A stretch of DNA of 53,140 nucleotides from Rhodobacter sp. Har01 (lineage in GTDB: Bacteria; Pseudomonadota; Alphaproteobacteria; Rhodobacterales; Rhodobacteraceae): positions 1 to 53,140 of the forward strand of contig NZ_JAJCTD010000010.1 of NCBI RefSeq assembly GCF_020564565.1, written 5' to 3'. Below, one piece after another: positions 1-8,045 of the stretch (its first letter is position 1; each line of letters begins with the position of its first letter). Below the pieces are notes generated by a model. The model made no database searches and had not been told where the DNA came from. It was given only the letters and a program-made list of their open reading frames with translations. A program made the position numbers and the translations under genes.

Positions 1-2
1 TC

Positions 3-75
3 CAAGACCGCAACACCTACAAGCAGGCCCGCGCCGCCGCTCTCGCCGAGTGGCGCGGCCTTCTCGCCGCTTAAA
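3..75 (+). pseudogene. C-terminal tail of an unidentified ORF at the window edge
   Basis: One open frame runs in from the left edge and ends at TAA 73-75. Its visible part includes DRNTYKQARAAALAEWRGLL. The stop lies inside a 68-bp sequence that recurs downstream at 568-635, so this is probably the end of the coding region of a mobile element. I do not recognise the family from 23 residues. The gene may be intact outside the window. Confidence 0.35.
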
Positions 76-127
76 GGACAGTCATCCTGCCCTTGTAGAG
101 ACGAGTTCGCATTTGTCTGACAGCACC
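60..127 (+). repeat. 68-bp direct repeat, copy 1 (right end of unidentified element)
   Basis: This sequence is identical to 568-635 and in the same orientation. It begins cttctcgccgcttaaagg and ends tgtctgacagcacc. At its right edge it abuts the interrupted orfB of an IS3-family fragment. It is far too long to be a target duplication. The best reading is the right terminus of a mobile element that has inserted into the IS3 fragment. Confidence 0.8.
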
Positions 128-236
128 ACGGTTCCTTAAGCCATGCATAGAAGCCGCTGAAGTGAACCCGCAGCACCCGGCACATTGCCCGGACACCGAA
201 CTCGGTCTGATGCGCCCGGATGAACGCGTACTTCAT
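127..236 (-). pseudogene. IS3-family transposase OrfB, N-terminal fragment
   Basis: The minus strand from ATG 234-236 reads MKYAFIRAHQTEFGVRAMCR and continues to about YAWLKEP, the standard OrfB opening of IS3-family elements. It breaks off where the 68-bp repeat begins (about 127-133). The DDE catalytic domain is missing. The start overlaps the OrfA stop in an ATGA arrangement. The fragment is non-functional and records an insertion into orfB. Confidence 0.8.
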
Positions 237-567
237 TGGGACTCGCGCGCGAAGTACGCAGTTGCCTTTCTTGGGATATCGCGCTCCTCAGTCACCCGCG
301 CCAGTTCCCGCTTCAGCCGTCGGTTCTCGGACTCGAGGTCCACGCTGGGCACCTTCGGGGCTGGGTCCGCGAAAAGCTTCATCCACTTGTAGAGCGAGTG
401 CGAACTCACCCCCAAACGCCGGGAAACCTCCCGAACCGGATAGCCCCGAACCGTGATCTGCTGCACCGCATCCCGCTTGAACTCATCGCTGTAGTTGCTC
501 GTCCCCATGTCGGCCTCCTAGCCTCAAAGTTGGGGGGCAAAGCGTCTACAAATCTAGGGGCACCTCA
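128..567 (-). mobile_element. Truncated IS3-family element with left terminus
   Basis: On the minus strand the element starts at 567 with TGAGGTGCCCCTAG, a TG-initiated IS3-type end, followed by a roughly 60-bp leader, orfA and about 35 codons of orfB. The right half and right inverted repeat are missing. The left end abuts copy 2 of the 68-bp repeat. This implies that the IS3 element inserted into the unknown element, and that another copy of the unknown element later inserted into orfB. Confidence 0.75.
233..508 (-). CDS. IS3-family transposase OrfA (helix-turn-helix)
   Basis: A 91-residue protein with the OrfA layout: an N-terminal helix-turn-helix (YSDEFKRDAVQQI to VSSHSLYKWMK) and a C-terminal leucine-zipper-like segment (ENRRLKRELARVTEERDI). 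It ends RKATAYFARESQ, as IS3-group OrfA proteins do just before the frameshift into OrfB. The start at 508 has GGAGG upstream. OrfA alone cannot transpose the element because OrfB is cut off. Confidence 0.85.
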   Translation of the reverse strand: MGTSNYSDEFKRDAVQQITVRGYPVREVSRRLGVSSHSLYKWMKLFADPAPKVPSVDLESENRRLKRELARVTEERDIPRKATAYFARESQ

Positions 568-635
568 CTTCTCGCCGCTTAAAGGACAGTCATCCTGCCC
601 TTGTAGAGACGAGTTCGCATTTGTCTGACAGCACC
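568..635 (+). repeat. 68-bp direct repeat, copy 2
   Basis: Exact copy of 60-127 in the same orientation. Its left edge is the IS3 terminus at 567. Its right edge opens directly into the middle of an IS110-family transposase reading frame at 637, so the element that owns this end interrupts that transposase. Confidence 0.8.
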
Positions 636-636
636 C

Positions 637-1452
637 CTGCCCGCGATCTGCATCGATGCCCGTCATGCCAAGTCGGCACTCGACATGGCGCCGAACAAGA
701 CCGACGCAAACGATGCCGACGGTTTGGCACATCTGGCCGAGATAGGTTTCTTCCGAGAAGTGAGGGTGAAAGGCTTTGACAGCATGCTGGCTCGGACCCT
801 GATCGCCGCCAGGAACCGGCTGGTCAGGATCACGGTCGATCTTTCCAATCATATCAGAGGCTTCATGAAAACCTTCGGACTTCTCATTCCTGCCGGGAAG
901 GGAAGTACGTTCGAGGCACATGTACGTCGACTGCTCTCCGATCGGCCGAAGGTGTCAGAAATCCTGCTGCCGATGCTCGACGCTTGGTGCGCAACCCGGC
1001 TTCAGGCTGCCCGACTCGCGCGCCAGATTGCCGCAGAAGCCCGACAGAATGATGGCTGCCGGATCCTGATGTCGATCCCCGGAGTGGGCGCGATCACCGC
1101 GACTTCGTTTGTCACCGCGATCGAAAGCCCTGACAACTTCCGGAAGTCCCGATCCGTCGGCGCCTGGGTCGGCCTGACGACCCGGCGGTATCAATCCGGT
1201 GAAATCGACTACAAGGGCCACATCTCCCGCCGGGGAGATCATCACCTCCGCGGCCTGCTCTACGAGGCAGCATCCGTCATTCTGACCCGCAGTTCGGCTG
1301 AAAGTGATCTGAGGACCTGGGGGCTGAAGCTCAGGGAACGCATCGGCTTCAAACGCGCGGCCGTCGCATTGGCAAGGAAGTTGGCGGTCACGATGCATGC
1401 GATGCTCCGGGACGGCACCCTGTTCGAGCGGGGTATGAAGGCATCTGCATGA
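637..1452 (+). pseudogene. IS110-family transposase, 5'-truncated
   Basis: The frame is open from 637 (LPAICIDARHAK...), with the first ATG at 685. The text APNKTDANDADGLAHLAE is the hallmark DEDD-domain motif of IS110 recombinases. The C-terminal Transposase_20 domain is present: SIPGVGAITATSFV at about residue 130, then GWVGLTTRRYQSGE-like text. Roughly the first 75-90 residues, including the first catalytic aspartate, are replaced by the 68-bp repeat, so the protein should be inactive. The upstream noncoding end, where IS110 elements encode a bridge RNA, is also lost. Confidence 0.85.
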
Positions 1453-1809
1453 TCACACAGGAATAGCGCTTGAGCATTGAGCGCGCCGAAGCGTCCCTGC
1501 CGGGACGTAGGTAGGGCCTTTCGTGCAGGGGGATGCACCGCTGGCACCTCAGCTGAGTGCGGATCAGACATAGGAAGGCCCACCCGCGAACACCAATCAT
1601 GCGGCGACCGACGTGTCGACCGCGAAGACGACCCTGCTCCGGCAAACGTACCTTGGCACGTCTCGACGAACACTTGCGCTGATCACCGATGACTTTCTGC
1701 CCCAAACCGAAAGAAAGGGCTTGCAAGATGTGATGCGATTAGACGACCCCGCCTCGGCGATACCCGCGGAAAGTGCGCACCGAGTCATCCTGCCGCAGCC
1801 CTTAACGGC
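1453..1809. other. Gene-free stretch between IS110 and IS66 fragments
   Basis: No convincing gene. It presumably holds the right flank of the IS110 element and the start of the region where an IS66 tnpC would be expected on the minus strand. Short frames here do not resemble TnpC. No clear inverted repeats were seen by eye. Confidence 0.4.
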
Positions 1810-2163
1810 TCACTCCACCGCTCCCGGAGCCCGTGCCTCGATGGCCCGGACCCGCCGCCAGTCGAGCCCGGCAAACAGCGCCTCGAACTGGGCGTGGTTC
1901 ACCAGGATCAGCCCGTCCGTCACTGCGGGCCAGGAGAAGGTATGCTCCTCCAGCCGCTTGTAGGCCATCACCAGCCCGGTTCCGTCCCAGTAGAGCAGCT
2001 TGAGTCGATCCGCCTTACGCGCGCGGAAGACGAACACTGTGCCGGTGAACGGGTCCTTGCGCAACTCGTTCTTCACCATCGCGGCCAAGCTGTCGTGGCC
2101 CTTGCGGAAGTCGACGGGTTTGGTCGCCACCATGATCCGCACCCGGTTCGACGGGAAGATCAT
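1810..2163 (-). CDS. tnpB: IS66-family accessory protein TnpB
   Basis: A 117-residue IS66 Orf2/TnpB. The motifs VDFRKGHDSLAAMV, GTVFVFRARKADRLKLLYWD and LEEHTFSWP are characteristic of the family. The ATG at 2163 overlaps the tnpA stop (ATGA), the usual translational coupling in IS66 elements. The large TnpC transposase that should follow on the minus strand below 1810 is absent, so the element is a remnant. Confidence 0.9.
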   Translation of the reverse strand: MIFPSNRVRIMVATKPVDFRKGHDSLAAMVKNELRKDPFTGTVFVFRARKADRLKLLYWDGTGLVMAYKRLEEHTFSWPAVTDGLILVNHAQFEALFAGLDWRRVRAIEARAPGAVE

Positions 2164-2546
2164 GGCCCCGCCGCCAGGGCGCGAACGATGGAAGCGATCC
2201 GTTCCGCCGACGCGCCCGGCTCCAGCCGGACCGTCACCGCACCAACCACGATCTGCGGGCCGGTCGTTTCTGGCGGTGGGAGGCCACTGTCTGATGGTGC
2301 CACGACCATCGCCGCAGACTCCACCGCGTCCTGCGGCGCGGGCAAAACCAGCTTGCCCTTCCGAGCCAAGGTCCGCCAAGACGACAGATGATTGGACCTC
2401 AGTTCGTGACGCCGCGCGACCTCGTCGACAGTCGCCCCAGGCCGCAATGTCTCCGCAACAATCCGCGCCTTCGCCTCATCCGTCCATCTCCGGCGGCTCC
2501 GGCGGTCGCTACCACCAATCGTGAGAATCTCCAAAGGAGCACTCAT
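2160..2546 (-). CDS. tnpA: IS66-family protein TnpA (helix-turn-helix)
   Basis: A 128-residue protein. Residues 15-60 (RRSRRRWTDEAKARIVAETL, then VDEVARRHELRSNHLSSWR) form the Transposase_8 helix-turn-helix found in IS66 TnpA. The start at 2546 was chosen because homology begins there and the sequence upstream on this strand does not continue the domain. It is coupled to tnpB by a 4-bp overlap. Without tnpC it cannot move the element. Confidence 0.85.
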   Translation of the reverse strand: MSAPLEILTIGGSDRRSRRRWTDEAKARIVAETLRPGATVDEVARRHELRSNHLSSWRTLARKGKLVLPAPQDAVESAAMVVAPSDSGLPPPETTGPQIVVGAVTVRLEPGASAERIASIVRALAAGP

Positions 2547-2614
2547 GGAGAACCTCCCACCCGTCACAGGAGGCTCCAATCCCAGATCAACACGCCGGGC
2601 AGAAGGTGGGGGCA

Positions 2615-2755
2615 GAACACCGCTTACAGCGCTTCGAAAGCCTGCAGCACGCGGCCAGCGCCATCGGCGACCGGATTGCCTTCCACAACCACCGACGCCT
2701 GCATCAGGCGCTGGACATGAAGACCCCCGCCGAGGCATTCGACCCAGCGGCTTAA
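2615..2755 (+). pseudogene. IS3-family OrfB, C-terminal fragment
   Basis: The plus-strand frame ending at TAA 2753-2755 reads LQRFESLQHAASAIGDRIAF, then HNHRRLHQALDMKTPAEAF. This is the typical end of an IS3/IS481-type integrase core, where the YN..R.H..L..TP tail is conserved. Only about 45 residues remain and there is no start codon. It lies opposite the upstream end of the IS66 fragment and shows a further layer of IS debris. Confidence 0.65.
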
Positions 2756-2767
2756 CCTGTGCAGAGT

Positions 2768-2897
2768 CCGCTGGGTCGATACAGAGCTTCACTACGCCGA
2801 CCCAGGGGCGGGTCTGCTTCGCGGTGACCGGATCGCCGACGATCATCAGCACACGCACAACGGGCGAGGCGGCGGAATCGATCAGGGTCACAATCAT
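2768..2897 (-). pseudogene. Possible truncated ORF, unknown function
   Basis: On the minus strand a frame opening MIVTLIDSAASPVVRVLMIV has a hydrophobic, protein-like composition. It runs into the IS3/IS66 debris after about 43 residues, where the text becomes antisense to the IS3 remnant. It may be the 5' end of a gene broken by the IS insertions. I do not recognise it, and it could be chance. Confidence 0.2.
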
Positions 2898-2948
2898 AGG
2901 ATCGATCGGTTCGAAGGTGATGGGAGCGACTCTGGCCGCGCGGACTCG

Positions 2949-4280
2949 CTATGAGTCTGACCGCGTCAGGACATCGTCGAAAGCGCTGATCAGGTGGTCG
3001 GCGTGATCCTGGGAGAAGACGAGCGGTGGACGAACCTTGAGCACGTTGGCGGCCCTGCCGCAGCCCGAGACCAGCACCCTTGCGTCGCGCAGACCGTTGA
3101 TCAGGCGGGTCGCCATGGCCGCGTCAGGTGCCTTGCAGGCACGTTCCGAGACGATCTCGAGTCCGAGGAACAAGCCCGCTCCTCGGACATCACCGACACA
3201 GGGGTGACGCAAGGCCAGGGTTTCGAGGCCAGCCTTCAGGTATGCCCCGACGGCGCGCGCGTTTTCGAGCAGGCCTTCGCCCTCGATCACGTCAAGGACG
3301 GCGGAGGCGGCCTCGACTGCCACCGGGTTGCCGCCGAAGGTGTTGAAATAGCGCGCCTTGGCGCCGAATTCGGCCAGCACCTCGGGGCGTGCGGCAACGC
3401 CGGCGACGGGAAAGCCGTTGCCCATCGGCTTGCCCAGGGTGACGATGTCGGGGACGACCCCGTGGCGCTGGAAGCCCCATATCGCCTCTCCGGTGCGGCC
3501 GAAGCCCGACTGCACCTCGTCGGCGATGTAAAGCCCGCCCGCCTCGCGGATCGCGTCGACGGCGCCTTGCAGGAATCCGGCGGGCCCGTCCAGGACGCCG
3601 TCGCTGGAAAAGATGCCGTCGCAGATCAGCAGCGCAGGCTTGATGCCGTGGCGCCTGAGGTCGGCGATGGCTGCCCGTACGCCGGCGGCGAATTCGGCCC
3701 CGACATCGCCGGTGGCACTGCGATAGCGGTCGGGTGCCGGTACGGTGCGGACATGGACGCCGAGGTTCACGTTCTCGCCCAGCGAGGGCGAGAATTCGGC
3801 CACCGCCCGGGTGATGCCGTGATAGGCGGTTTCGGTGACGATGATGCCCGTGCCGCCGGTGTGGGATTGCGCGATCCGCACCGCGAGGTCGTTCGCGTCC
3901 GACCCGGTGCAGGTGTACATCAGATGCCCGATCTCGGCCGGCATCGTGGCCAGCAGCCGTTCGGCATAGCGCAGGATCGCCCCGTGCAGGTAGCGCGTGT
4001 TGGTCGCCAGCACGCCGACCTGCCGCTGGATCGCCTTGACCACGGTGGGGTGGCAATGGCCGACCGAGGTCACGTTGTTGTAGGCATCGAGATAGCGCTC
4101 GCCCTCGGGGGTATAGAGCCAGACGCCCTCGCCACGGACGAAATGCAGCGGGCGGGCATACATCAGCCGGTAGGCTGGCCCCAGCAGCGCCTTGCGCTGC
4201 GCGATCAGGACGGCGGTGTCGGGGTCAAGGTCGGCGGCGCCCTCGACATAGGCGTTGACCATCGCGGTGTCGGCTTTCAC
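2949..4280 (-). CDS. Class III PLP-dependent aminotransferase / phospho-lyase
   Basis: A fold-type I, class III PLP enzyme of about 443 residues. Visible motifs are the glycine-rich TGSDANDLAVRIA segment, the PLP-ring contact IADEVQSGFGRTG, and the Schiff-base lysine in TLGKPMGNG. I chose GTG at 4278-4280 because it overlaps the kinase stop (GTGA); ATG 4262 is the alternative, and the longer in-frame extension is antisense to nothing recognisable. The pairing with an APH-fold kinase matches the hydroxylysine-kinase/phosphohydroxylysine lyase and ethanolamine-phosphate lyase pairs known in eukaryotes. Elimination on a phosphorylated amine is therefore as likely as transamination. The substrate is inferred, not shown. 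Confidence 0.85.
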   Translation of the reverse strand: MKADTAMVNAYVEGAADLDPDTAVLIAQRKALLGPAYRLMYARPLHFVRGEGVWLYTPEGERYLDAYNNVTSVGHCHPTVVKAIQRQVGVLATNTRYLHGAILRYAERLLATMPAEIGHLMYTCTGSDANDLAVRIAQSHTGGTGIIVTETAYHGITRAVAEFSPSLGENVNLGVHVRTVPAPDRYRSATGDVGAEFAAGVRAAIADLRRHGIKPALLICDGIFSSDGVLDGPAGFLQGAVDAIREAGGLYIADEVQSGFGRTGEAIWGFQRHGVVPDIVTLGKPMGNGFPVAGVAARPEVLAEFGAKARYFNTFGGNPVAVEAASAVLDVIEGEGLLENARAVGAYLKAGLETLALRHPCVGDVRGAGLFLGLEIVSERACKAPDAAMATRLINGLRDARVLVSGCGRAANVLKVRPPLVFSQDHADHLISAFDDVLTRSDS

Positions 4281-5371
4281 GGCGTGCTCTCCATCTGGCA
4301 GGCGGCAAGCAGGGCCGCAGTTGTGGTCTCTCGGGGCAGGCTGGCGAAGCGCGCCATTCCGATGCGGGCGGGACCGTTGTTGCGCAGGATGTAGGCGGCA
4401 TTCTGCGGGTAGCGCGCGGCGCGCCATTCGGTGATGACGATCGAAGTCATCAGCCGCGCCACGATCAGGTCGCGCAGAAGCGCGACTTCGCGCCGTTCCA
4501 GCGGCCGGACGCCATGGTAGGCGCCGACGATTTCGCAGGCCGAGGCGAGAGCGTCGTCGCCAAGGTGGGTCTGGTAGGACGCGGCAACCGCCAGGTCGAT
4601 GACGAGGGGGGTCTTGACCATGTCGCCGAAGTCGAGGACGCCGGTCACCCGGTCGGGATCGTCGGGGTTCAGCAAGACGTTGTGAAGGTTCAGGTCGTTG
4701 TGCACGACCTGCTGGCGCAGGCCGGGCAGCAGGGGCGCCACCTCGGCATCGAAATGGTCAAGCTCGGCCAAGAGCTGCGACTTGAGCGCGTCGCGCGGCA
4801 GCGAAGCCAAGAGTGGCCGCAGGCGTAAGGCGTGCTTGATGTCCCACAGGATCGCATGGGATGCCCCGGGATGGTCGAAATCGACCAAGGCCGCCCCCAG
4901 CCGGGCCAGCGTGCGCCCGAGGTCGCGGCGCAGGGCCGGCGAGACGCCGATGCGGGCCACCGGCACACCGTCAAGCCAGGTCAGCAGCCGGACCATGCTG
5001 CTGCGGCCGTCGGGCATTTCCAGCAGGAATTCGCTGCGGCCATCCAGCGCGGGCACGACCTTGGGCACCGGCAGGCCGGGGTCGCGCCGTTCAAGCCACA
5101 GCAGGGCCTGGTTCTGGAACTGGATGCTGACGGCAGGCTCGGCCGGGTTCGAGACCTTGAGGATGCAGCCCTTGCCCTGCGCGGGGACCATCTGGAAGTT
5201 GGCGTCCCGCTCGCAGGCCAATGGATGTGCCGCGGCCCGGATGCCATAGTGGCGCGAAACGATCCGTGCTGCCGCAGCGGCGTCGATCACGGGGGCGGGG
5301 CTGTGCAACATGTCGCCCAGGGCGGCGCGCGCGGATTCTTCGGCCGGGTCCGTGATGGTGATGTCAGACAC
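4277..5371 (-). CDS. APH-fold small-molecule kinase (hydroxylysine kinase-like)
   Basis: A 364-residue choline/aminoglycoside phosphotransferase family kinase. The catalytic loop is VVHNDLNLHNVLLN (H-N-D...N) and the metal-binding DFG-like motif is GVLDFGDM. It starts at GTG 5371, overlapping the pxpC stop by 8 bp, and its own stop overlaps the next start, so the operon is tightly coupled. The downstream partner is a class III PLP enzyme, suggesting sequential phosphorylation and elimination of a hydroxy-amino compound. Antibiotic resistance is less likely given the catabolic context. Confidence 0.8.
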   Translation of the reverse strand: MSDITITDPAEESARAALGDMLHSPAPVIDAAAAARIVSRHYGIRAAAHPLACERDANFQMVPAQGKGCILKVSNPAEPAVSIQFQNQALLWLERRDPGLPVPKVVPALDGRSEFLLEMPDGRSSMVRLLTWLDGVPVARIGVSPALRRDLGRTLARLGAALVDFDHPGASHAILWDIKHALRLRPLLASLPRDALKSQLLAELDHFDAEVAPLLPGLRQQVVHNDLNLHNVLLNPDDPDRVTGVLDFGDMVKTPLVIDLAVAASYQTHLGDDALASACEIVGAYHGVRPLERREVALLRDLIVARLMTSIVITEWRAARYPQNAAYILRNNGPARIGMARFASLPRETTTAALLAACQMESTP

Positions 5372-6341
5372 GGGCGGGCACTCCGGGGTTGGTCACCTGG
5401 TCCAGCGCGGCGCGCAGCCGGCCGGCGTCGTCCCGGTCGATGCGGCGGAATTGCAGGATGTCGCCGGGCCGGGTCTGCGCCAGTTTCCAGAAGGCGGCGC
5501 TGGCGATGGTGAAGGGATTGATGAACCCTCCGGTGCTGGGCGAGTCGTTGACCAGGATGATCGGCGTCTGACCGGCAAGGTTCACCGCCCCCAGCGGATA
5601 GCCGTGGTCGATGATGTTCGACGGGTCCTGGCCATGGTCGCTGTTCTTGTGCAGGGCGCGATGGGCAAAGGAAAACTGCGGGCCGGTCAGGCGCAGGCCG
5701 GTGCGGCTGCTCTTGGCCTGCATCGTCCAGTCGGCGGCGAAGAACATCTCGACCGAGGCCGGGTCGAGCCAGTCGTCGTTCGGCCCGACCATGGCCTCGA
5801 CCTGCCACCGCCGGTCGGTCGGGAACACCGGCCGCAACGGCGGCGGAATGGTCAGAAGGCCGGCTTCGGTGGGTGTGCCCAGCGGCACCACCTGATCGGC
5901 CACCAGCGCGTGGCCACCGACGCGGGCCATGTGGAACACCGCGCGCGAGCCAAGGACGGGCGGCGTGTCGATGCCGCCGGACAGGGCGACATAGGCCCGG
6001 GTGCCGGTCTGGGCGGCGCCCAGGTCCAGCACTTGGCCGGCCCGCACCGGCAGGCTTTGCCACATCTGCACGGGTTCGCCGTCCAGCCGGGGCCGCATGT
6101 CGGCGCCGGTCACCGCAACCATGGCGGGGCAGTCGAAGCGCAAGCTGGGGCCAAGGAACTGGCATTCCAGAGCGGCGGCATCGCGGTCGTTGCCGACCAG
6201 AAGGTTGGCCTGCCGGAAGGACCATTTGTCGAAGGGCCCCGAAACCGGGAAGCCCTGTTCGAGATATCCGATCCGGCCCGGCAATTCCTGCACGGTGGTT
6301 TCAAGTCCCGGTTTCAGGACGGTCAGGCTGCGCGGGTTCAT
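5364..6341 (-). CDS. pxpC: 5-oxoprolinase subunit C / biotin-dependent carboxyltransferase-like
   Basis: 325 residues with the PxpC/KipA (urea amidolyase-like AHS2) fold. Motifs include QELPGRIGYLEQGFPVSGP at the N-terminus, GGIDTPPVLGSRA and NDSPSTGGFINP. With PxpA and PxpB it would form an ATP-dependent lactam (5-oxoproline-type) hydrolase. The start at 6341 overlaps the pxpB stop in an ATGA junction; the frame extends upstream only through pxpB antiframe text. pxpA is encoded separately at 13659-14393, so the enzyme is split across two operons. Confidence 0.9.
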   Translation of the reverse strand: MNPRSLTVLKPGLETTVQELPGRIGYLEQGFPVSGPFDKWSFRQANLLVGNDRDAAALECQFLGPSLRFDCPAMVAVTGADMRPRLDGEPVQMWQSLPVRAGQVLDLGAAQTGTRAYVALSGGIDTPPVLGSRAVFHMARVGGHALVADQVVPLGTPTEAGLLTIPPPLRPVFPTDRRWQVEAMVGPNDDWLDPASVEMFFAADWTMQAKSSRTGLRLTGPQFSFAHRALHKNSDHGQDPSNIIDHGYPLGAVNLAGQTPIILVNDSPSTGGFINPFTIASAAFWKLAQTRPGDILQFRRIDRDDAGRLRAALDQVTNPGVPARV

Positions 6342-7213
6342 GGCCGTGTCTCTTGCTGTGCGGCCCATGCCAGATACTGGTCGACCGAGAAGATCTGGTA
6401 TTCGAGGATGTCGTGCCGATAGGTGCCCGCGGCCACTTCGGCGTCGATCCGGGCGCATTCCTCGGCCGGGACGGGCTGAAAGCGCACGCGGTCGCCTGCC
6501 TTGAGCAGGGCAAGGCTGTCGCGAAAGGCGGGCAGGCGCTGGTCGCGGTCGTAGATCGGCGCGGGGCAGCGTCCGATCAGCTGATAGCCCCCCGGCGTGC
6601 GGTCTGGGTAGATGCAGGACAGCGCGCCGCCAATACCGACGGCGCCCTTCGGTGTCCAGGTTCGCGGCGGGTTGTATTTCGGCGCGAAGATCCGCGCGCC
6701 GGGCCGCAGGGGCAGAAGCGAGCAGAGACCGGGCCAGAACCCCAGCGCGGCCACCCAGTATTCCGTGCCGGAATGCCGCCGGGCCAGCGCGGCGCGGTCC
6801 GGCAGGGCGTTCATCTCGGCCACGAGGTCGGGGTCGGGCCGCTTGTCGGGATAGGTCTTGCGATAGTCGTCGATGCAGGCGGTCGTCTCGGCCTCGAAGT
6901 AGCAGACCGGCATGGTGATCAGCCGGCTGGACAGCGACCCGGAGATGCCCTGGCCGATCCGGGCGTAGATGGCGGTGATCTCGGCGGTCAGGTCTTCATA
7001 GCGGATGCGGTCGGGGTCGTAGGTGATCTGGAACGAGGCAAGCTCGGGGATCAGGTCCTCGATGGCGGCGATCCGGGCTTCGCGCACTGCCGCCACCAGC
7101 CGGTGCACGGTGAAGTTCAGCGAGAAATCCATGCCGTCGCCCAGTTCCACCTCGATGGCGCGGTCGCCGCCCGGAAAGAACCTCAACGCGTCATGCAGCA
7201 TGTCGCACCCCAT
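6338..7213 (-). CDS. pxpB: 5-oxoprolinase subunit B (KipI/AHS1 family)
   Basis: A 291-residue AHS1-domain protein. Motifs seen are FSLNFTVHRLV, VCYFEAETTACIDD and the C-terminal GIGGALSCIYPDRTPGGYQL (P-x-x-TPGGYQLIG is diagnostic). It is the first gene of the minus-strand operon pxpB-pxpC-kinase-aminotransferase. ATG 7213 is used; ATG 7201 (MLHDALRFF) is equally possible and better matches the usual N-terminus. The operator-like palindrome at 7272-7281 lies about 60 bp upstream, between it and the divergent GntR gene. Confidence 0.88.
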   Translation of the reverse strand: MGCDMLHDALRFFPGGDRAIEVELGDGMDFSLNFTVHRLVAAVREARIAAIEDLIPELASFQITYDPDRIRYEDLTAEITAIYARIGQGISGSLSSRLITMPVCYFEAETTACIDDYRKTYPDKRPDPDLVAEMNALPDRAALARRHSGTEYWVAALGFWPGLCSLLPLRPGARIFAPKYNPPRTWTPKGAVGIGGALSCIYPDRTPGGYQLIGRCPAPIYDRDQRLPAFRDSLALLKAGDRVRFQPVPAEECARIDAEVAAGTYRHDILEYQIFSVDQYLAWAAQQETRP

Positions 7214-7271
7214 TTCCCCGCCCGCCGAAACCCAAGCTTCAACGGGGTTTCGGCTGGATATTCTGAAGATT

Positions 7272-7281
7272 TCATATATGA
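7272..7281. promoter_or_regulatory. Putative GntR operator, site 1 (TCATATATGA)
   Basis: A perfect 10-bp palindrome, TCATATATGA, in an AT-rich stretch in the 98-bp divergent region between pxpB and the GntR gene. It differs by one base from TCAGATATGA at 14422-14431 upstream of pxpA. The position suggests control of both divergent promoters, including autoregulation. No binding data exist in the sequence. Confidence 0.6.
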
Positions 7282-7311
7282 TATTTTATACGGTCGCAGA
7301 GGCGATTTCTG

Positions 7312-8028
7312 ATGCAGAACAAGACACAAGGCCTTATTCCCATGCTTGGTGACAGGATTTCCGAGATGACCAAGATCGAGCATCAACCGCTGAGCGACCG
7401 CGCCTACCACGAGATCCTGAAGGGCATGACGAACGGCATCTTCGCGCCCATGCAGCCGCTGGTGATCCGCACCCTGGCCGAGACCTACGGGATTTCGGTC
7501 ACGCCGATCCGCGAGGCCCTGCAGCGGCTGGTGGCCGAGCGCCTGCTGGTGGTGCTGCCGAACCGGTCGATCGTGGTGCCGCTGATGACGCAGGAGCGGT
7601 TCAACCAGCTGCTGCCGGTGCGGGTCGCGCTGGAGGGGATGGCGGCGGAGCTGGCCACGCCCAACCTTGGACCGCAGGATTTCGTTCGGCTGCACAAGCT
7701 CTTGGACCGCATCGCCGAGACGGCCGCAGGCTACGATTCGCGCACCTACCTGAAGCTGAACCGAGAGTTCCACTTCACGATCTACGAAAAGGCCCGCAAT
7801 CCCGAGTTGATGCACGTGATCCTTGGGCTTTGGCTGCGGGTCGGGCCGGTGTTCACCGGTCTGTTCGACGACGACCACTATCGCCAGCACGCCAACGACG
7901 AGCATCGCCACATCGTCGCGGCGATGGAGCGGGGCGACCCCCGGGCGGCGCGCGACAGCATCGCGCGCGACCTGACGCTGGCAGCCCAGGCGCTGATGCC
8001 GCGGCTGCTGCGGACTGCTGCCGACTGA
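7312..8028 (+). CDS. GntR/FadR-type (FCD domain) transcriptional regulator
   Basis: An N-terminal winged helix (residues about 25-95: DRAYHEILKGMTNGIFAPMQ, LAETYGISVTPIREALQRL) is followed by an all-helical FCD ligand domain with metal-site residues around EFHFTIYEKA and DEHRHIVAAMERGD. Three in-frame ATGs (7312, 7342, 7366) are possible; 7366 (MTKIEHQPLSDRAY) has the best AGGA spacing and typical length. It lies between two catabolic operons on the opposite strand and divergent from pxpB, and it most likely represses both until a lactam- or amine-type inducer binds. Confidence 0.9.
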   Translation: MQNKTQGLIPMLGDRISEMTKIEHQPLSDRAYHEILKGMTNGIFAPMQPLVIRTLAETYGISVTPIREALQRLVAERLLVVLPNRSIVVPLMTQERFNQLLPVRVALEGMAAELATPNLGPQDFVRLHKLLDRIAETAAGYDSRTYLKLNREFHFTIYEKARNPELMHVILGLWLRVGPVFTGLFDDDHYRQHANDEHRHIVAAMERGDPRAARDSIARDLTLAAQALMPRLLRTAAD

Positions 8029-8045
8029 GGCGGGCGGGGGGGGCG

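Noticed and set aside
60..635. The 68-bp repeat pair as a target-site duplication around the IS3 fragment
   Set aside because: IS3 elements duplicate 3-5 bp. Copy 1 cuts into orfB and copy 2 cuts into a different transposase, so these are element ends.
1477..1788. IS66 TnpC start on the minus strand below tnpB
   Set aside because: The short frames at 1597-1788 and 1388-1726 share no recognisable TnpC text.
4277..5371. Aminoglycoside-resistance function for the APH-fold kinase
   Set aside because: It overlaps catabolic genes on both sides and pairs with a PLP enzyme, which fits a metabolic kinase much better.
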